This document shows positions 16,085 through 23,570 of a stretch of 64,000 bases of DNA, in pieces (positions within the stretch are counted from its first letter, which is position 1; the number at the start of each line of letters is the position of its first letter). Both the position numbers and the translations under genes were made by a program. A model generated the notes under the pieces. It was not told where the DNA came from. It worked only from the letters and a program-made list of their open reading frames with translations, and ran no database searches. Source of the stretch: Streptomyces sp. 6-11-2 (lineage in GTDB: Bacteria; Actinomycetota; Actinomycetes; Streptomycetales; Streptomycetaceae); NCBI RefSeq assembly GCF_006540305.1, contig NZ_BJOR01000001.1, positions 3,224,001 through 3,288,000 of the forward strand, written 5' to 3'.

Positions 16085-16993
16085 ATGGCTGATCCGCAGT
16101 CTAACGCGCGCCTGCGCGCCGACGCCGGTACTCCGACCTCCGGTGTGATCCACGTCCGCACCCGGCTCACCGCCGACTTCACTGTCATCTCCAACGCCCT
16201 CGTGCAGCAACGCGGCAGCGCGGTCACGATCGGCGTGGCGGTCTACATCCTCTCCCTGCCCGACGGCTCACCCGTGACCATCGCCGCCCTGTGCGAGCAC
16301 TTCACCGAGGGCGAGATCCTGATCTCGCGGGCCTTGCGGGAGCTTGAGCGGCTCGGCTACCTGGAGCGCCGCCGCGAGCGCGGACCCGGTGGTCACGTCC
16401 GTACGCGGACGTACTTCTACGACGTTCCGTGCGGCGGTCCGGACGGTGGCCCGGACGGTCAGCCGCCCCAGCCGCCGAAGCCCCGTCACCCCCGGACGCA
16501 GGCCCCCGTGGCGGAGACCGAAGCCGCGCCCGCTTCCGCGGCCACGGAAACCACGGCGTCCCCCGCACCCGCACGGGCCAGGACGGAGCCCCAGCACCAG
16601 CCCCGGCTCGCCGACGCCGACCCGCAGGCAGTCGCCGTACTCACCGCACTGCGCCGGGCCGATCCGCGCCTGGTCCTGTCCGAGCAGGAAGCCGCCCGCC
16701 TGGCACCGGCCGTTGCCCAGTGGCTCGCGGCGGGCGTCGGGGCGCGCCAGATCATCGAACTGCTGACCACACGGCTGCCCGACCGCTTCCTCACTCGTCC
16801 CGCAGGCATCCTCGCCTTCCGCCTGCGGGAGACCCCTCTGCCGGCCCCGCCCCCGCTCACGCCGCCCGCGGAGCGTCTCCCGGCCGTCCTGCCCTTCCAG
16901 ACCTGTGACGGCTGCGAGCGGGTGTTCCGCGCACCGGAGCCCGGACGCTGCCGGGACTGCCGACCCGCGAACCGCCTCCGCGCGGCCGGCTGA
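16085..16993 (+). CDS. Winged-helix protein with C-terminal zinc ribbon
   Basis: 302 aa. An N-terminal winged-helix domain (about 15-110) contains SAVTIGVAVYILSLPDGSPV, TIAALCEHFTEGEILISRAL and the wing LERLGYLERRRERGPGGHVR. A Pro/Ala-rich linker follows, then a helical segment DPRLVLSEQEAARLAPAVAQ and a Cys4 ribbon (TCDGCERVFRAPEPGRCRDC). The start MADPQSN follows AGGAAGTG. The frame is open upstream to 15860, but this is not supported by a ribosome site. I recall this as a common Streptomyces helix-turn-helix family found near mobile DNA and in AICE cargo. Function unknown. Confidence 0.75.
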   Translation: MADPQSNARLRADAGTPTSGVIHVRTRLTADFTVISNALVQQRGSAVTIGVAVYILSLPDGSPVTIAALCEHFTEGEILISRALRELERLGYLERRRERGPGGHVRTRTYFYDVPCGGPDGGPDGQPPQPPKPRHPRTQAPVAETEAAPASAATETTASPAPARARTEPQHQPRLADADPQAVAVLTALRRADPRLVLSEQEAARLAPAVAQWLAAGVGARQIIELLTTRLPDRFLTRPAGILAFRLRETPLPAPPPLTPPAERLPAVLPFQTCDGCERVFRAPEPGRCRDCRPANRLRAAG

Positions 16994-17687
16994 AACCGGG
17001 CAGTCACGAGCCACGGTGGCGGGCCTGCGGGAGTGGCAGCTGTTCATCAAGTGGCGCGGGAGGGAATTGGTGTCCATGGGGCACGGGTTCGGTCCGCGTA
17101 TCCGTGTTCAGTTGGGTGATCTCCTGTGGTGGCGCGGGAGAATTCGATGGTCGGGAAAGTGCCGCGGGTGTCGAATTCTCCCGTCCGGGGCTTCGGCCGG
17201 ATTCAGGTGAACGGTTCGGAAGGGTACGCATTCAGTAAGCGGTGATGATCTCCGTGTTGCCGCACGGCGGGCTGATCTGCAATATTCACGCTCTCGCCAC
17301 AACCCGGTCGAACATTCGCACCCTCTCCACAAACCACCGACTCAGGCCCGTACTGGACGGGATCATGAGACCTAATCGCGATCAAAGGCCCCGCTGTCGG
17401 CCGGCAAATATCCGGACATCAGGGGTAGGCGAACAGATCTTTCACGTGGCGCAGCTCACTGAGCAATGTCAAGTGGTTCGACCGGAAAACTCGATCGGGT
17501 TGCCCGGGGCACCGGGAAAGTGGTTCCATCACGGCTGAACGCGGTGACTGGCAGTCACAATACGGCTCTGTGCCGATATTCCCCCGACGTATTGAGATCG
17601 TCGAGCGGGCGCGGCAAGGACAAGAACCAGGAAACGGCGACCGCCCCCTTGTGAACGGACGGTGCGCGCCGGTCAGGAGGGAGCAAC
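16994..17687. other. 694-bp gene-poor stretch
   Basis: No convincing gene; open frames here are short and have atypical codon use. GC content drops between about 17230 and 17620. It holds a 13-bp inverted repeat (separate entry) and two similar 19-base stretches near 17282 and 17315 (ATTCACGCTCTCGCCACAA and ATTCGCACCCTCTCCACAA). The last 100 bp should carry the promoter of the sulfur-transport-like operon. Confidence 0.5.
17135..17183. repeat. 13-bp perfect inverted repeat
   Basis: CGGGAGAATTCGA at 17135-17147 and its complement at 17171-17183, with a 23-bp spacer. A related stretch (GTGGCGCGGGAGGGAATT) occurs near 17053. It could be a hairpin or the end of a vanished insertion sequence. Confidence 0.45.
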
Positions 17688-18209
17688 GTGGGTTGCTCGC
17701 ACGCCGTGGGATGCCCGCTTTTCCCCCTGCTCAGGGCGAGCTTGCAGGGTTGGCGCGACTACTACTGCGACAGTGCGGACCAGTGGCACGACTGTGCCCG
17801 CTACCAGTTGTCGCTCACCGGCGAGCGCGTGCCGATCAGCCTGCTGCCCAACGGAGCGATCGCGCGGCACCTCGAAGGCACGTCCGGTGCCAACCGGTCC
17901 AGCGCGACCAACCCCACGCAGGCACCCCGTCAGGCTCCGCAGCCGCAGCCCGACGCGTGGTCCCGTCCGGTACCCGCCGGACCGCCTGAGCCGGCGTCAC
18001 CTGGTCCCGAACAACTGGAGAGCACGGCCTGGTTCGGTGCGGCGCCGCCCCCGGCACCGCACCCGGCACCGGTCCCGTCTCACCAACCGTCACCTCACAC
18101 ACCGACTCCCCACTCCTCGCACCGCCCCGCTCGGCACACGGCGCAGGCGCCCGGCGCGAAGCGCGGTTTGCTGGGTCGGATCGCCGACTGGATGAGAGGT
18201 CCGGCATGA
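17688..18209 (+). CDS. Cysteine-motif protein of unknown function, sulfur-transport operon
   Basis: 173 aa, GTG start with an AGGAGGGAG ribosome site. The N-terminal 60 residues hold four cysteines, Cys3, Cys9, Cys27 and Cys36, in the pattern C-x5-CP ... YYC-x8-CARY, followed by [16 protein letters not shown]. This could bind Zn or an Fe-S cluster. The middle is Pro/Ser/His-rich and unstructured, and the tail [14 protein letters not shown] is amphipathic. There is no signal peptide. The stop overlaps the next gene's ATG by 4 bp, so it is co-translated with two YeeE/YedE-like half-transporters. A cytoplasmic sulfur-relay or regulatory role is inferred only from position. Confidence 0.7.
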   Translation: MGCSHAVGCPLFPLLRASLQGWRDYYCDSADQWHDCARYQLSLTGERVPISLLPNGAIARHLEGTSGANRSSATNPTQAPRQAPQPQPDAWSRPVPAGPPEPASPGPEQLESTAWFGAAPPPAPHPAPVPSHQPSPHTPTPHSSHRPARHTAQAPGAKRGLLGRIADWMRGPA

Positions 18210-18916
18210 ACTACTGGCCCTGGTGGGCGGGCGCGGTCGGCCTCGCTCTGGTCACCGTCAACTACACCCTCACCACCGATCGTTCCTTCGGGGTGTCGTC
18301 GGCCTGGGACCGTGTGCTGCACTGGCGCAGCGAACGCCGTCTCGAGCAGATGGACGACGAGTTCGCCGACGATCAGGCACTCGCCGAAGCGCTCGCCGCG
18401 GCCACCGCCGAGCACTTCGGAACCCTGCCCGGAGCACCGGCCTCGTACGCGGAGTCCCAGTCCCCGTACGCGAGCCCTCAGGCCTCGCACGCGGACCCGT
18501 ACGCCCCGTACACGCCGCCGGTGCCGCAGCCGCCGGCGCCGGACGTCGAACCCGCGGCGGCAGAGGGTTCCTCGGTCACGAGTCAGCGCCCCGCCCCGCT
18601 GTTCACCCAGGCCGCCCTGCTGGTGTCGATCTTCGTGGGCGGGCTGATCGCCTCGCTCGCGTCCGGGCGGTTCGAGCTCCGCTACGACATGGGTCCGGGC
18701 TTCCGGGACCTGGTCACCGGCGATCCGATCACCATGGTCGTCCTGCTGTTCCTGGGCGGCGTGCTGGTCGGCTTCGGCACCCGGCTGGCCGGCGGGTGCA
18801 GCTCCGGCCACGGACTGAACGGCTGCGGCCGGCTGCGCCCGGTCAGCATCGTCGCGACCGCCGTGTTCTTCGGCACCGCCGTCGGGGTGTCGTTCCTCCT
18901 GTGGAAGGTGATCTGA
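18206..18916 (+). CDS. YeeE/YedE-type (sulfur transport) membrane protein, half 1
   Basis: 236 aa. One N-terminal span ([19 protein letters not shown]) and an acidic then Pro-rich cytoplasmic segment (about 30-130) are fused in front of a three-span YeeE/YedE half. That half begins [19 protein letters not shown] and includes the hallmark [20 protein letters not shown] with two conserved cysteines. These cysteines line the conducting path in thiosulfate transporters of the family. The long soluble insert is unusual. The ATG overlaps the upstream gene and its stop overlaps the next ATG, a fully coupled operon. Likely imports a reduced sulfur species together with the next protein. Confidence 0.82.
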   Translation: MNYWPWWAGAVGLALVTVNYTLTTDRSFGVSSAWDRVLHWRSERRLEQMDDEFADDQALAEALAAATAEHFGTLPGAPASYAESQSPYASPQASHADPYAPYTPPVPQPPAPDVEPAAAEGSSVTSQRPAPLFTQAALLVSIFVGGLIASLASGRFELRYDMGPGFRDLVTGDPITMVVLLFLGGVLVGFGTRLAGGCSSGHGLNGCGRLRPVSIVATAVFFGTAVGVSFLLWKVI

Positions 18917-19332
18917 TGCGTACCCGGGGCGCGATTCTGCTGGCCAACATCATCACCGGGCTGGCCCTCGGCTTCACCGTCTCCAACATCGGCTTCGGCG
19001 ACTACGCCGAGCTGAACCGCATGTTCACCTTCCAGGACCTGCGGATGTTCCTGTCCTTCGCGGGCGCCGTCGTGATCATCATGCTCGCGTTCGCCCTGCT
19101 GCGGGTGCGCCGGACCCCCGGGCGCATCCACGCAGGTGTGGTCCCCGGCGCGGTGCTGTTCGGCACGGGGTGGGCGATCTCCGGCGGCTGCCCGGCGATC
19201 CCGATCACCCAGGTCGCCTCCGGCTACCTGCCCGCCCTGGTGACCATCGCCGGCGTCGCCGTCGGCATCTGGCTGTGCCGCTGGGCCAACGCCCGGTTCT
19301 TCCACCTGGACCGCGGCTCCTGCGGGCTGTAA
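18916..19332 (+). CDS. YeeE/YedE-type (DUF6691-like) membrane protein, half 2
   Basis: 138 aa with four predicted spans: ILLANIITGLALGFTVSNIG, MFLSFAGAVVIIMLAFALL, GAVLFGTGWAISGGCPAIPI and YLPALVTIAGVAVGIWLC. The GWAISGGCPAIP motif carries the second-half conserved Cys of the YeeE/YedE fold. Its start overlaps the previous stop by one base (TGATG), and a 15-bp hairpin follows 43 bp after the stop. With half 1 it should form a complete sulfur-compound permease of the split kind. Confidence 0.82.
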   Translation: MRTRGAILLANIITGLALGFTVSNIGFGDYAELNRMFTFQDLRMFLSFAGAVVIIMLAFALLRVRRTPGRIHAGVVPGAVLFGTGWAISGGCPAIPITQVASGYLPALVTIAGVAVGIWLCRWANARFFHLDRGSCGL

Positions 19333-19375
19333 CCAGGTCGACCGGCCTGTGCTCATGTCCTGACGCACCGCGCAC

Positions 19376-19412
19376 CGCGAGGTCCCGCCGTCACGAACGG
19401 CGGGACCTCGCG
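19376..19412 (+). terminator. Terminator of the sulfur-transport-like operon
   Basis: Perfect 15-bp stem (19376-19390 with 19398-19412) around a 7-nt loop, just after the last gene. Confidence 0.85.
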
Positions 19413-19513
19413 CGGTCTCCGGCAGAGATGTTTGCTCCGTTTTGACCTAAATCGCCATCCGATTCCCGCTCCCGGACGTAACCACTGGGAGACAAGTTCC
19501 AGCAGGAGGAATT

Positions 19514-19726
19514 ATGGCGATCTTCAACGCACTCTTCCCCACGCTGAACCGGGACTACGGTGAACGCGGCGGTGGCGGCGGACGCGGCGGACGCGGCGGT
19601 CGCGGCGGACGCGGCGGACGCGGCGGCGGCTACGGACGCGGTGGCGGCTACGGACGTGGCGGAGGCTACGGACGCGGTGGCGGCTACGGACGTGGCGGAG
19701 GCTACGGACGCGGTGGGCGCTACTAA
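19514..19726 (+). CDS. Small RGG/GGY-repeat protein
   Basis: 70 aa with an excellent GCAGGAGGAAT ribosome site. The short N-terminus MAIFNALFPTLNRDYGER is followed by GRG repeats and then five GGGYGR units ending GRGGRY. There is no signal peptide or membrane span, and no acidic residues after residue 17, so the protein is very basic. RGG/RGY low-complexity regions bind RNA and can phase-separate in other organisms. Whether this does so is untested. It has its own hairpin terminators on both sides, so it is a monocistronic unit. Confidence 0.78.
   Translation: MAIFNALFPTLNRDYGERGGGGGRGGRGGRGGRGGRGGGYGRGGGYGRGGGYGRGGGYGRGGGYGRGGRY
19625..19714 (+). repeat. Five 18-bp tandem repeats inside the RGG gene
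   Basis: Units alternate GGCGGCTACGGACGCGGT-like and GG(C/A)GGCTACGGACGTGGC-like forms at 19625, 19643, 19661, 19679 and 19697. They encode the GGGYGR periodicity. Such arrays can change copy number by slippage. Confidence 0.85.
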
Positions 19727-19739
19727 CAGCGACACGGAG

Positions 19740-19777
19740 CGGAGCGGACCGGTGCCCGAAGGAGCCGGTCCGCTCCG
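19740..19777 (+). terminator. Terminator after the RGG gene
   Basis: 13-bp perfect stem, CGGAGCGGACCGG with its complement at 19765-19777, and a 12-nt loop. It lies 13 bp past the RGG stop. Confidence 0.8.
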
Positions 19778-19805
19778 TCGGCATGTCCTGAGGCGTCTAC
19801 TGTCC

Positions 19806-21620
19806 GTGGGCACGGACGCCGACGACGTGGTGGCTGCCGCCCCGCCGCTGCCGCCGCGCGAGATCTTCCGGCGTTTCTGGCCCTACACCAGCGGGCGCCG
19901 ACGCTGGCTTCTGCCGCTCGTCCTGCTCAGTCTGACGGGGCCCGTCATCGACGCGGCCGAACTGTGGCTCTTCAAGGTCATGGTGGACGAGGTACTCGTC
20001 CCGCGGGACCTCCACCCCTTCGTCTGGATCGCGCCGACGTACGTCGGACTCATCGTCATCGGCGGCATCCTGGGCTTCGCCGACGAAGTGACCTCCGCGT
20101 ACGTCAGTGAACGCTTCCTGCTCGCCCTGCGCTCCGACGTCTTCCGGCACCTCCAGGGGCTGTCGCTCAGGTTCTTCGAACGGCGGCGACTGGGGGACGT
20201 GCTGTCGCGGATCACGGGGGACGTGGACGCCGTCGAAACGTTCCTGCTCTCGGGTGTGGTGGACGTGCTCTACGACGTGGTCCGGCTGGGCATCTTCCTC
20301 GGCCTGCTCTTCTACCTGAGCTGGGACCTCACGCTCATCGCGATCTTCATCGTGCCGCTGTTCCTGGGCGCCGCCGTCCACTTCTCCCGGCTGATCAAGC
20401 AGGCGTCGCGCGAGCGCAGGCGCCGCAGCGGCTCGCTCAGCGCGGTCGCCGAGGAGTCGCTGGGCAACATGACCCTGGTGCAGGCGTACAACCGGCAGGA
20501 CTGGGAGCAGCGCCGCTTCGAGCGGGAGAACCTGGGCCGTTTCCACGCCGCGATGGCCTCGACGCGGATCGGGGCGGTCTACGAGCCGCTCGTGGAGCTC
20601 ATCGAGGTGTGCGGCGGCGTCGCCGTCATGGCGCTCGGCACCTGGCAGCTCGCGCAGGGGCACCTCACACTGGGCGGGCTGCTGGTCTTCCTGGCGCTGA
20701 TCGGCAAGCTCTACAGCCCGGTCCGTGACCTGTCCCATCTCGGCGCCACCTTCTACTCCGCCTCCGCCTCCGCCGAACGCATAGCGGAGCTGTTCGACCA
20801 GCGGTCCGAGGTCCAGGAGGCCGCGGATCCCCGGCGGATCGGCCGGGCGCGCGGCGAGGTCGAGTTCGACGGCGTGTCCTTCCGCTATCCGGACACGTCC
20901 CGCTGGGCGCTGTCCGACGTGTCGTTCCACGTCCACCCCGGCGAGACCCTGGCCCTGGTCGGAGTGAGCGGGGCCGGGAAGTCCACGGTGGCCAAGCTGC
21001 AACTGCGGTTCTACGACCCCGACCGGGGCACTGTCCGCCTCGACGGCACCGATCTGCGGGAACTGGCCCTGTCCGACGTGCGCGACAACGTCGCGGTGGT
21101 GCTCCAGGAGACGCTCGTCCTGCACGGCACGGTGCGGGAGAACATCGCCTACGGCCGGCCCGACGCGACCGACGCCGAGATCGTGGAGGCGGCCCGCGCC
21201 GCGGACGCCGACGAGTTCATCCGGCTGCTCCCGGAGGGTTACGACACCGTGGTCGGCCAGCGCGGCCAGGCACTGTCCGGCGGACAGCGCCAGCGGCTGG
21301 CCATCGCCCGCGCGATGATCAGGGACGCGCCGGTACTTCTCCTGGACGAGCCCACTACCGGCCTGGACATGCAGTCGAGCCGCCGGATCATGGACCCGCT
21401 GCGCCGACTCATGGCCGGCCGGACGACCGTCGTCATCTCCCACAATCTGCTCACGGTCCGTGACGCCACCCGGATCGTGGTGCTCGATCACGGCCGGGTC
21501 ACCGAGTCCGGGACCCACGACGAGCTGTTCGTGCGCGGCGGCACGTACGCCCGGCTGCACCGGCTGCACAGCATGGCCTCGTCCACCGGGCCCCCGTCGC
21601 AGGGCACGGTGCTGTCATGA
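19806..21620 (+). CDS. ABC exporter, fused membrane and ATPase domains
   Basis: 604 aa half-transporter, expected to homodimerise or pair. The six-span TMD begins with PYTSGRRRWLLPLVLLSL and contains the coupling-helix region LSLRFFERRRLGDVLSRITG. The ATPase has Walker A GVSGAGKST, Q-loop VVLQETL, signature LSGGQRQRL, Walker B VLLLDEPT and H-loop VISHN, all intact. The frame is open upstream through the RGG repeats, but those codons are the shadow of that gene and a terminator intervenes. GTG at 19806 is my choice; GTG at 19827 is also possible. It is likely a lipid or drug exporter. The next gene is a broken kinase. Confidence 0.82.
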   Translation: MGTDADDVVAAAPPLPPREIFRRFWPYTSGRRRWLLPLVLLSLTGPVIDAAELWLFKVMVDEVLVPRDLHPFVWIAPTYVGLIVIGGILGFADEVTSAYVSERFLLALRSDVFRHLQGLSLRFFERRRLGDVLSRITGDVDAVETFLLSGVVDVLYDVVRLGIFLGLLFYLSWDLTLIAIFIVPLFLGAAVHFSRLIKQASRERRRRSGSLSAVAEESLGNMTLVQAYNRQDWEQRRFERENLGRFHAAMASTRIGAVYEPLVELIEVCGGVAVMALGTWQLAQGHLTLGGLLVFLALIGKLYSPVRDLSHLGATFYSASASAERIAELFDQRSEVQEAADPRRIGRARGEVEFDGVSFRYPDTSRWALSDVSFHVHPGETLALVGVSGAGKSTVAKLQLRFYDPDRGTVRLDGTDLRELALSDVRDNVAVVLQETLVLHGTVRENIAYGRPDATDAEIVEAARAADADEFIRLLPEGYDTVVGQRGQALSGGQRQRLAIARAMIRDAPVLLLDEPTTGLDMQSSRRIMDPLRRLMAGRTTVVISHNLLTVRDATRIVVLDHGRVTESGTHDELFVRGGTYARLHRLHSMASSTGPPSQGTVLS

Positions 21621-21984
21621 CCGCCGTCACGCAGACGGCCGTGGAGCCGCTGCCCGCGGGCATCCGTCCGGTCCCCGGCTACCGGATCCTCGGGCACCCG
21701 GCCCGCACGGGCCGGCTCGACCTGTAGGGCTCCTGGAGCGAGGAACGGGCCTGCCGGTGCGTCATCAAGGTGCCGCGCCCCGACCTCCGGTGTCCGCGGA
21801 GGGCGGATGCCGCCCGCCGGTCGCGGCGCGCCCGCGCCTGCCGCGCGCGCTCGCCGAGGTCGTCGGCGGCTGGCTGAGCCGGGATCCGGCGGACCGGCCC
21901 ACACTCCCCCCGAACCGGTCACGGCTCCGAGCACAGTGCTTCCAGCCCCGGCCCGCCGGGTTGGCCGGCAGTGGCCCAGCCTGA
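21617..21984 (+). pseudogene. Ser/Thr protein kinase remnant
   Basis: Coupled to the ABC gene by ATGA. The N-terminus reads VPGYRILGHPARTGRLDL, then an in-frame TAG, then GSWSEERACRCVIKVPRPDLR, the N-lobe of a kinase. The frame then changes, and LPRALAEVVGGWLSRDPADRPTL, the final helix of a kinase domain, follows at once. The catalytic loop and most of the domain are deleted. At most a 36-aa peptide could be made. It is presumably the remains of a kinase that worked with the exporter. Confidence 0.72.
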
Positions 21985-21994
21985 CCGGCACCCC

Positions 21995-22750
21995 TCAGGA
22001 GTTCTCCTCGCCCGTGGCGAAGTGGGCCCTGGCCAGGACGGTGCCGTCGGGGGCGATCACCCGCGCGCCGGCCAGCTTGGCGGGGTCGACGGGGGCCTGG
22101 CCGCCCCAGGCGCCGCGGCCGTGGTGCAGGGTGAACTCACCGACGGGGACGGTGGTGCCGTCCTTGCGCACCAGCCGGCAGGTGACCTTGCCCTGGTGGG
22201 GAGCACCGGTCTTGGTGAGGTCGATGTTCATGTAGATCCAGCCCGGGGAGCCGGGGTGGGCGTAGACCTCGCCGGCCGGCTTTCCGGCCGCGTCGGCGGA
22301 GGTGAACCCGCCCCACAACATGCCCGACCCGACGGCGGCGGTCGAGGCGGGCCCGGCCACGGTGGACTCGATCGCCGTGCCGACCGCCCAGCCGCCGAAG
22401 CCGACGGCGAGGAGGACCGCGCCCGCGGCGGCGGCGACCCGTGGTCGTATCCGGCCGAGCACGCCCGGACGCGGGATGCCCGGCGCCCGGGCGTGCGCAC
22501 GCCCGTCGTGCGCCGCCCGCTGCGTCAGTGCCTGGGCCACCCGGCTCTCGAACCCGACCGGCGGCTCGCTGCCCGGCAGGAGCCCGATCAGCCGGTCGCC
22601 CAGCAGAGTCAGCTGTCCGATGTACTCGCGGCAGTCCGCGCACCTCTCCAGGTGCGCGACGGCACCGGCCCGCTCGCGGCCGGGCAGGACACCCAGCGCG
22701 AGCTCGGCGCCGATCTCGCGAAGCTTCTCGCAGCTGATCTCACTGGCCAT
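21995..22750 (-). CDS. Zinc-finger anti-sigma factor (RskA-like)
   Basis: 251 aa. The ZAS motif H33-x3-C37-x2-C40 lies in an N-terminal cytoplasmic helical domain (ELALGVLPGRERAGAVAHLE). A single membrane span (about 103-125, VAAAAGAVLLAVGFGGWAVG) is followed by a C-terminal extracytoplasmic domain typical of RskA (VTCRLVRKDGTTVPVGEFTL and a final ARVIAPDGTVLARAHFA). It starts 7 bp after the ECF sigma gene on the same strand, so it is the cognate inhibitor. Release probably needs regulated proteolysis or redox/zinc change. Confidence 0.9.
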   Translation of the reverse strand: MASEISCEKLREIGAELALGVLPGRERAGAVAHLERCADCREYIGQLTLLGDRLIGLLPGSEPPVGFESRVAQALTQRAAHDGRAHARAPGIPRPGVLGRIRPRVAAAAGAVLLAVGFGGWAVGTAIESTVAGPASTAAVGSGMLWGGFTSADAAGKPAGEVYAHPGSPGWIYMNIDLTKTGAPHQGKVTCRLVRKDGTTVPVGEFTLHHGRGAWGGQAPVDPAKLAGARVIAPDGTVLARAHFATGEENS

Positions 22751-22757
22751 GGTCGCC

Positions 22758-23384
22758 TCACTGGAAGGAGGCGAGGGTGGTGCGCAGCTTCCCCATCGCC
22801 GTCCTGACCCGTGTCTTGGCGGTGCCCAGCGGAATGTGCTCCCAGTCGGCGATCTGCTGGGCGGTCATGCCGTAGATGCCGGCCATCACCAGGGCACGGC
22901 CCTGTTCGCGCGGCAGCTCGGCCACGGCGGCGCGCAGCCGGGACGACGCCTCGTCGGCCAGCGCGTGCCGCTCGGGGGTGTCGCTGACGACGTCCAGGAT
23001 CGCGTCGAGGTCCTCCGGCGCCACCGGTTCCTGACGCCGTGACCGTACGGCGTCGATTGCGAGGTTGTGGGCGATGGTGGTCAGCCAGGTGGTGACCGAC
23101 CCGCGGCGCGAGTCGTAGATCTGCGCGTGCCGCCACGCCCGCTCGAATGTCTGCTGAGAGATGTCCTCCGCCAGTTGGGGGTCACCGGTGACCGCGACGG
23201 CGACACCGAAGACCCGGTGCTGAAACCTGCGTACGAAACTGACCGCGAGTTCCGGATCACCGGTCGCCAGCCCGGACAGCAGAGCCTCATCCGGGAGCCG
23301 GCCCACCGGGAACCAGATTCTCGACACATCCGTATATACGGACCATCCCCGCGCAGGGATTGCCCGACCGAAACGGAATCCCAT
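22758..23384 (-). CDS. ECF RNA polymerase sigma factor (SigK-like)
   Basis: 208 aa. Region 2: AVSFVRRFQHRVFGVAVAVT, then AEDISQQTFERAWRHAQIYD and SVTTWLTTIAHNLAIDAVR. Region 4: LPREQGRALVMAGIYGMTAQ, then IPLGTAKTRVRTAMGKLR. The ATG at 23384 was chosen over far-upstream in-frame starts because GGGAGA lies nearby and the length fits. It is followed by an RskA-type anti-sigma gene 7 bp downstream. This pairing is typical of SigK/RskA in actinobacteria. Confidence 0.9.
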   Translation of the reverse strand: MGFRFGRAIPARGWSVYTDVSRIWFPVGRLPDEALLSGLATGDPELAVSFVRRFQHRVFGVAVAVTGDPQLAEDISQQTFERAWRHAQIYDSRRGSVTTWLTTIAHNLAIDAVRSRRQEPVAPEDLDAILDVVSDTPERHALADEASSRLRAAVAELPREQGRALVMAGIYGMTAQQIADWEHIPLGTAKTRVRTAMGKLRTTLASFQ

Positions 23385-23570
23385 GCTCCGATTCTCCCGC
23401 GGGACCGCTCTCCGCGCGCTCTGTCGCGGAACGATCTCCGGTAGGAGGCCCGCGGTGACCGTGCGCGAGCCGGGGTGGATGGTGGAACCACGCGTCCCGG
23501 TACGGCAGTCTCTTCCCTCGTGGGGAGCGTTCCGTATCAGGGTGGTGTGCCGGACGGCACGGGTGCGCAC

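Noticed and set aside
17242..17538. 98-codon plus-strand frame in the gene-poor interval
   Set aside because: No ribosome site, poor third-position bias and no similarity recognised.
19567..19723. CRISPR-like array
   Set aside because: Repeats are contiguous, in-frame coding units without spacers.
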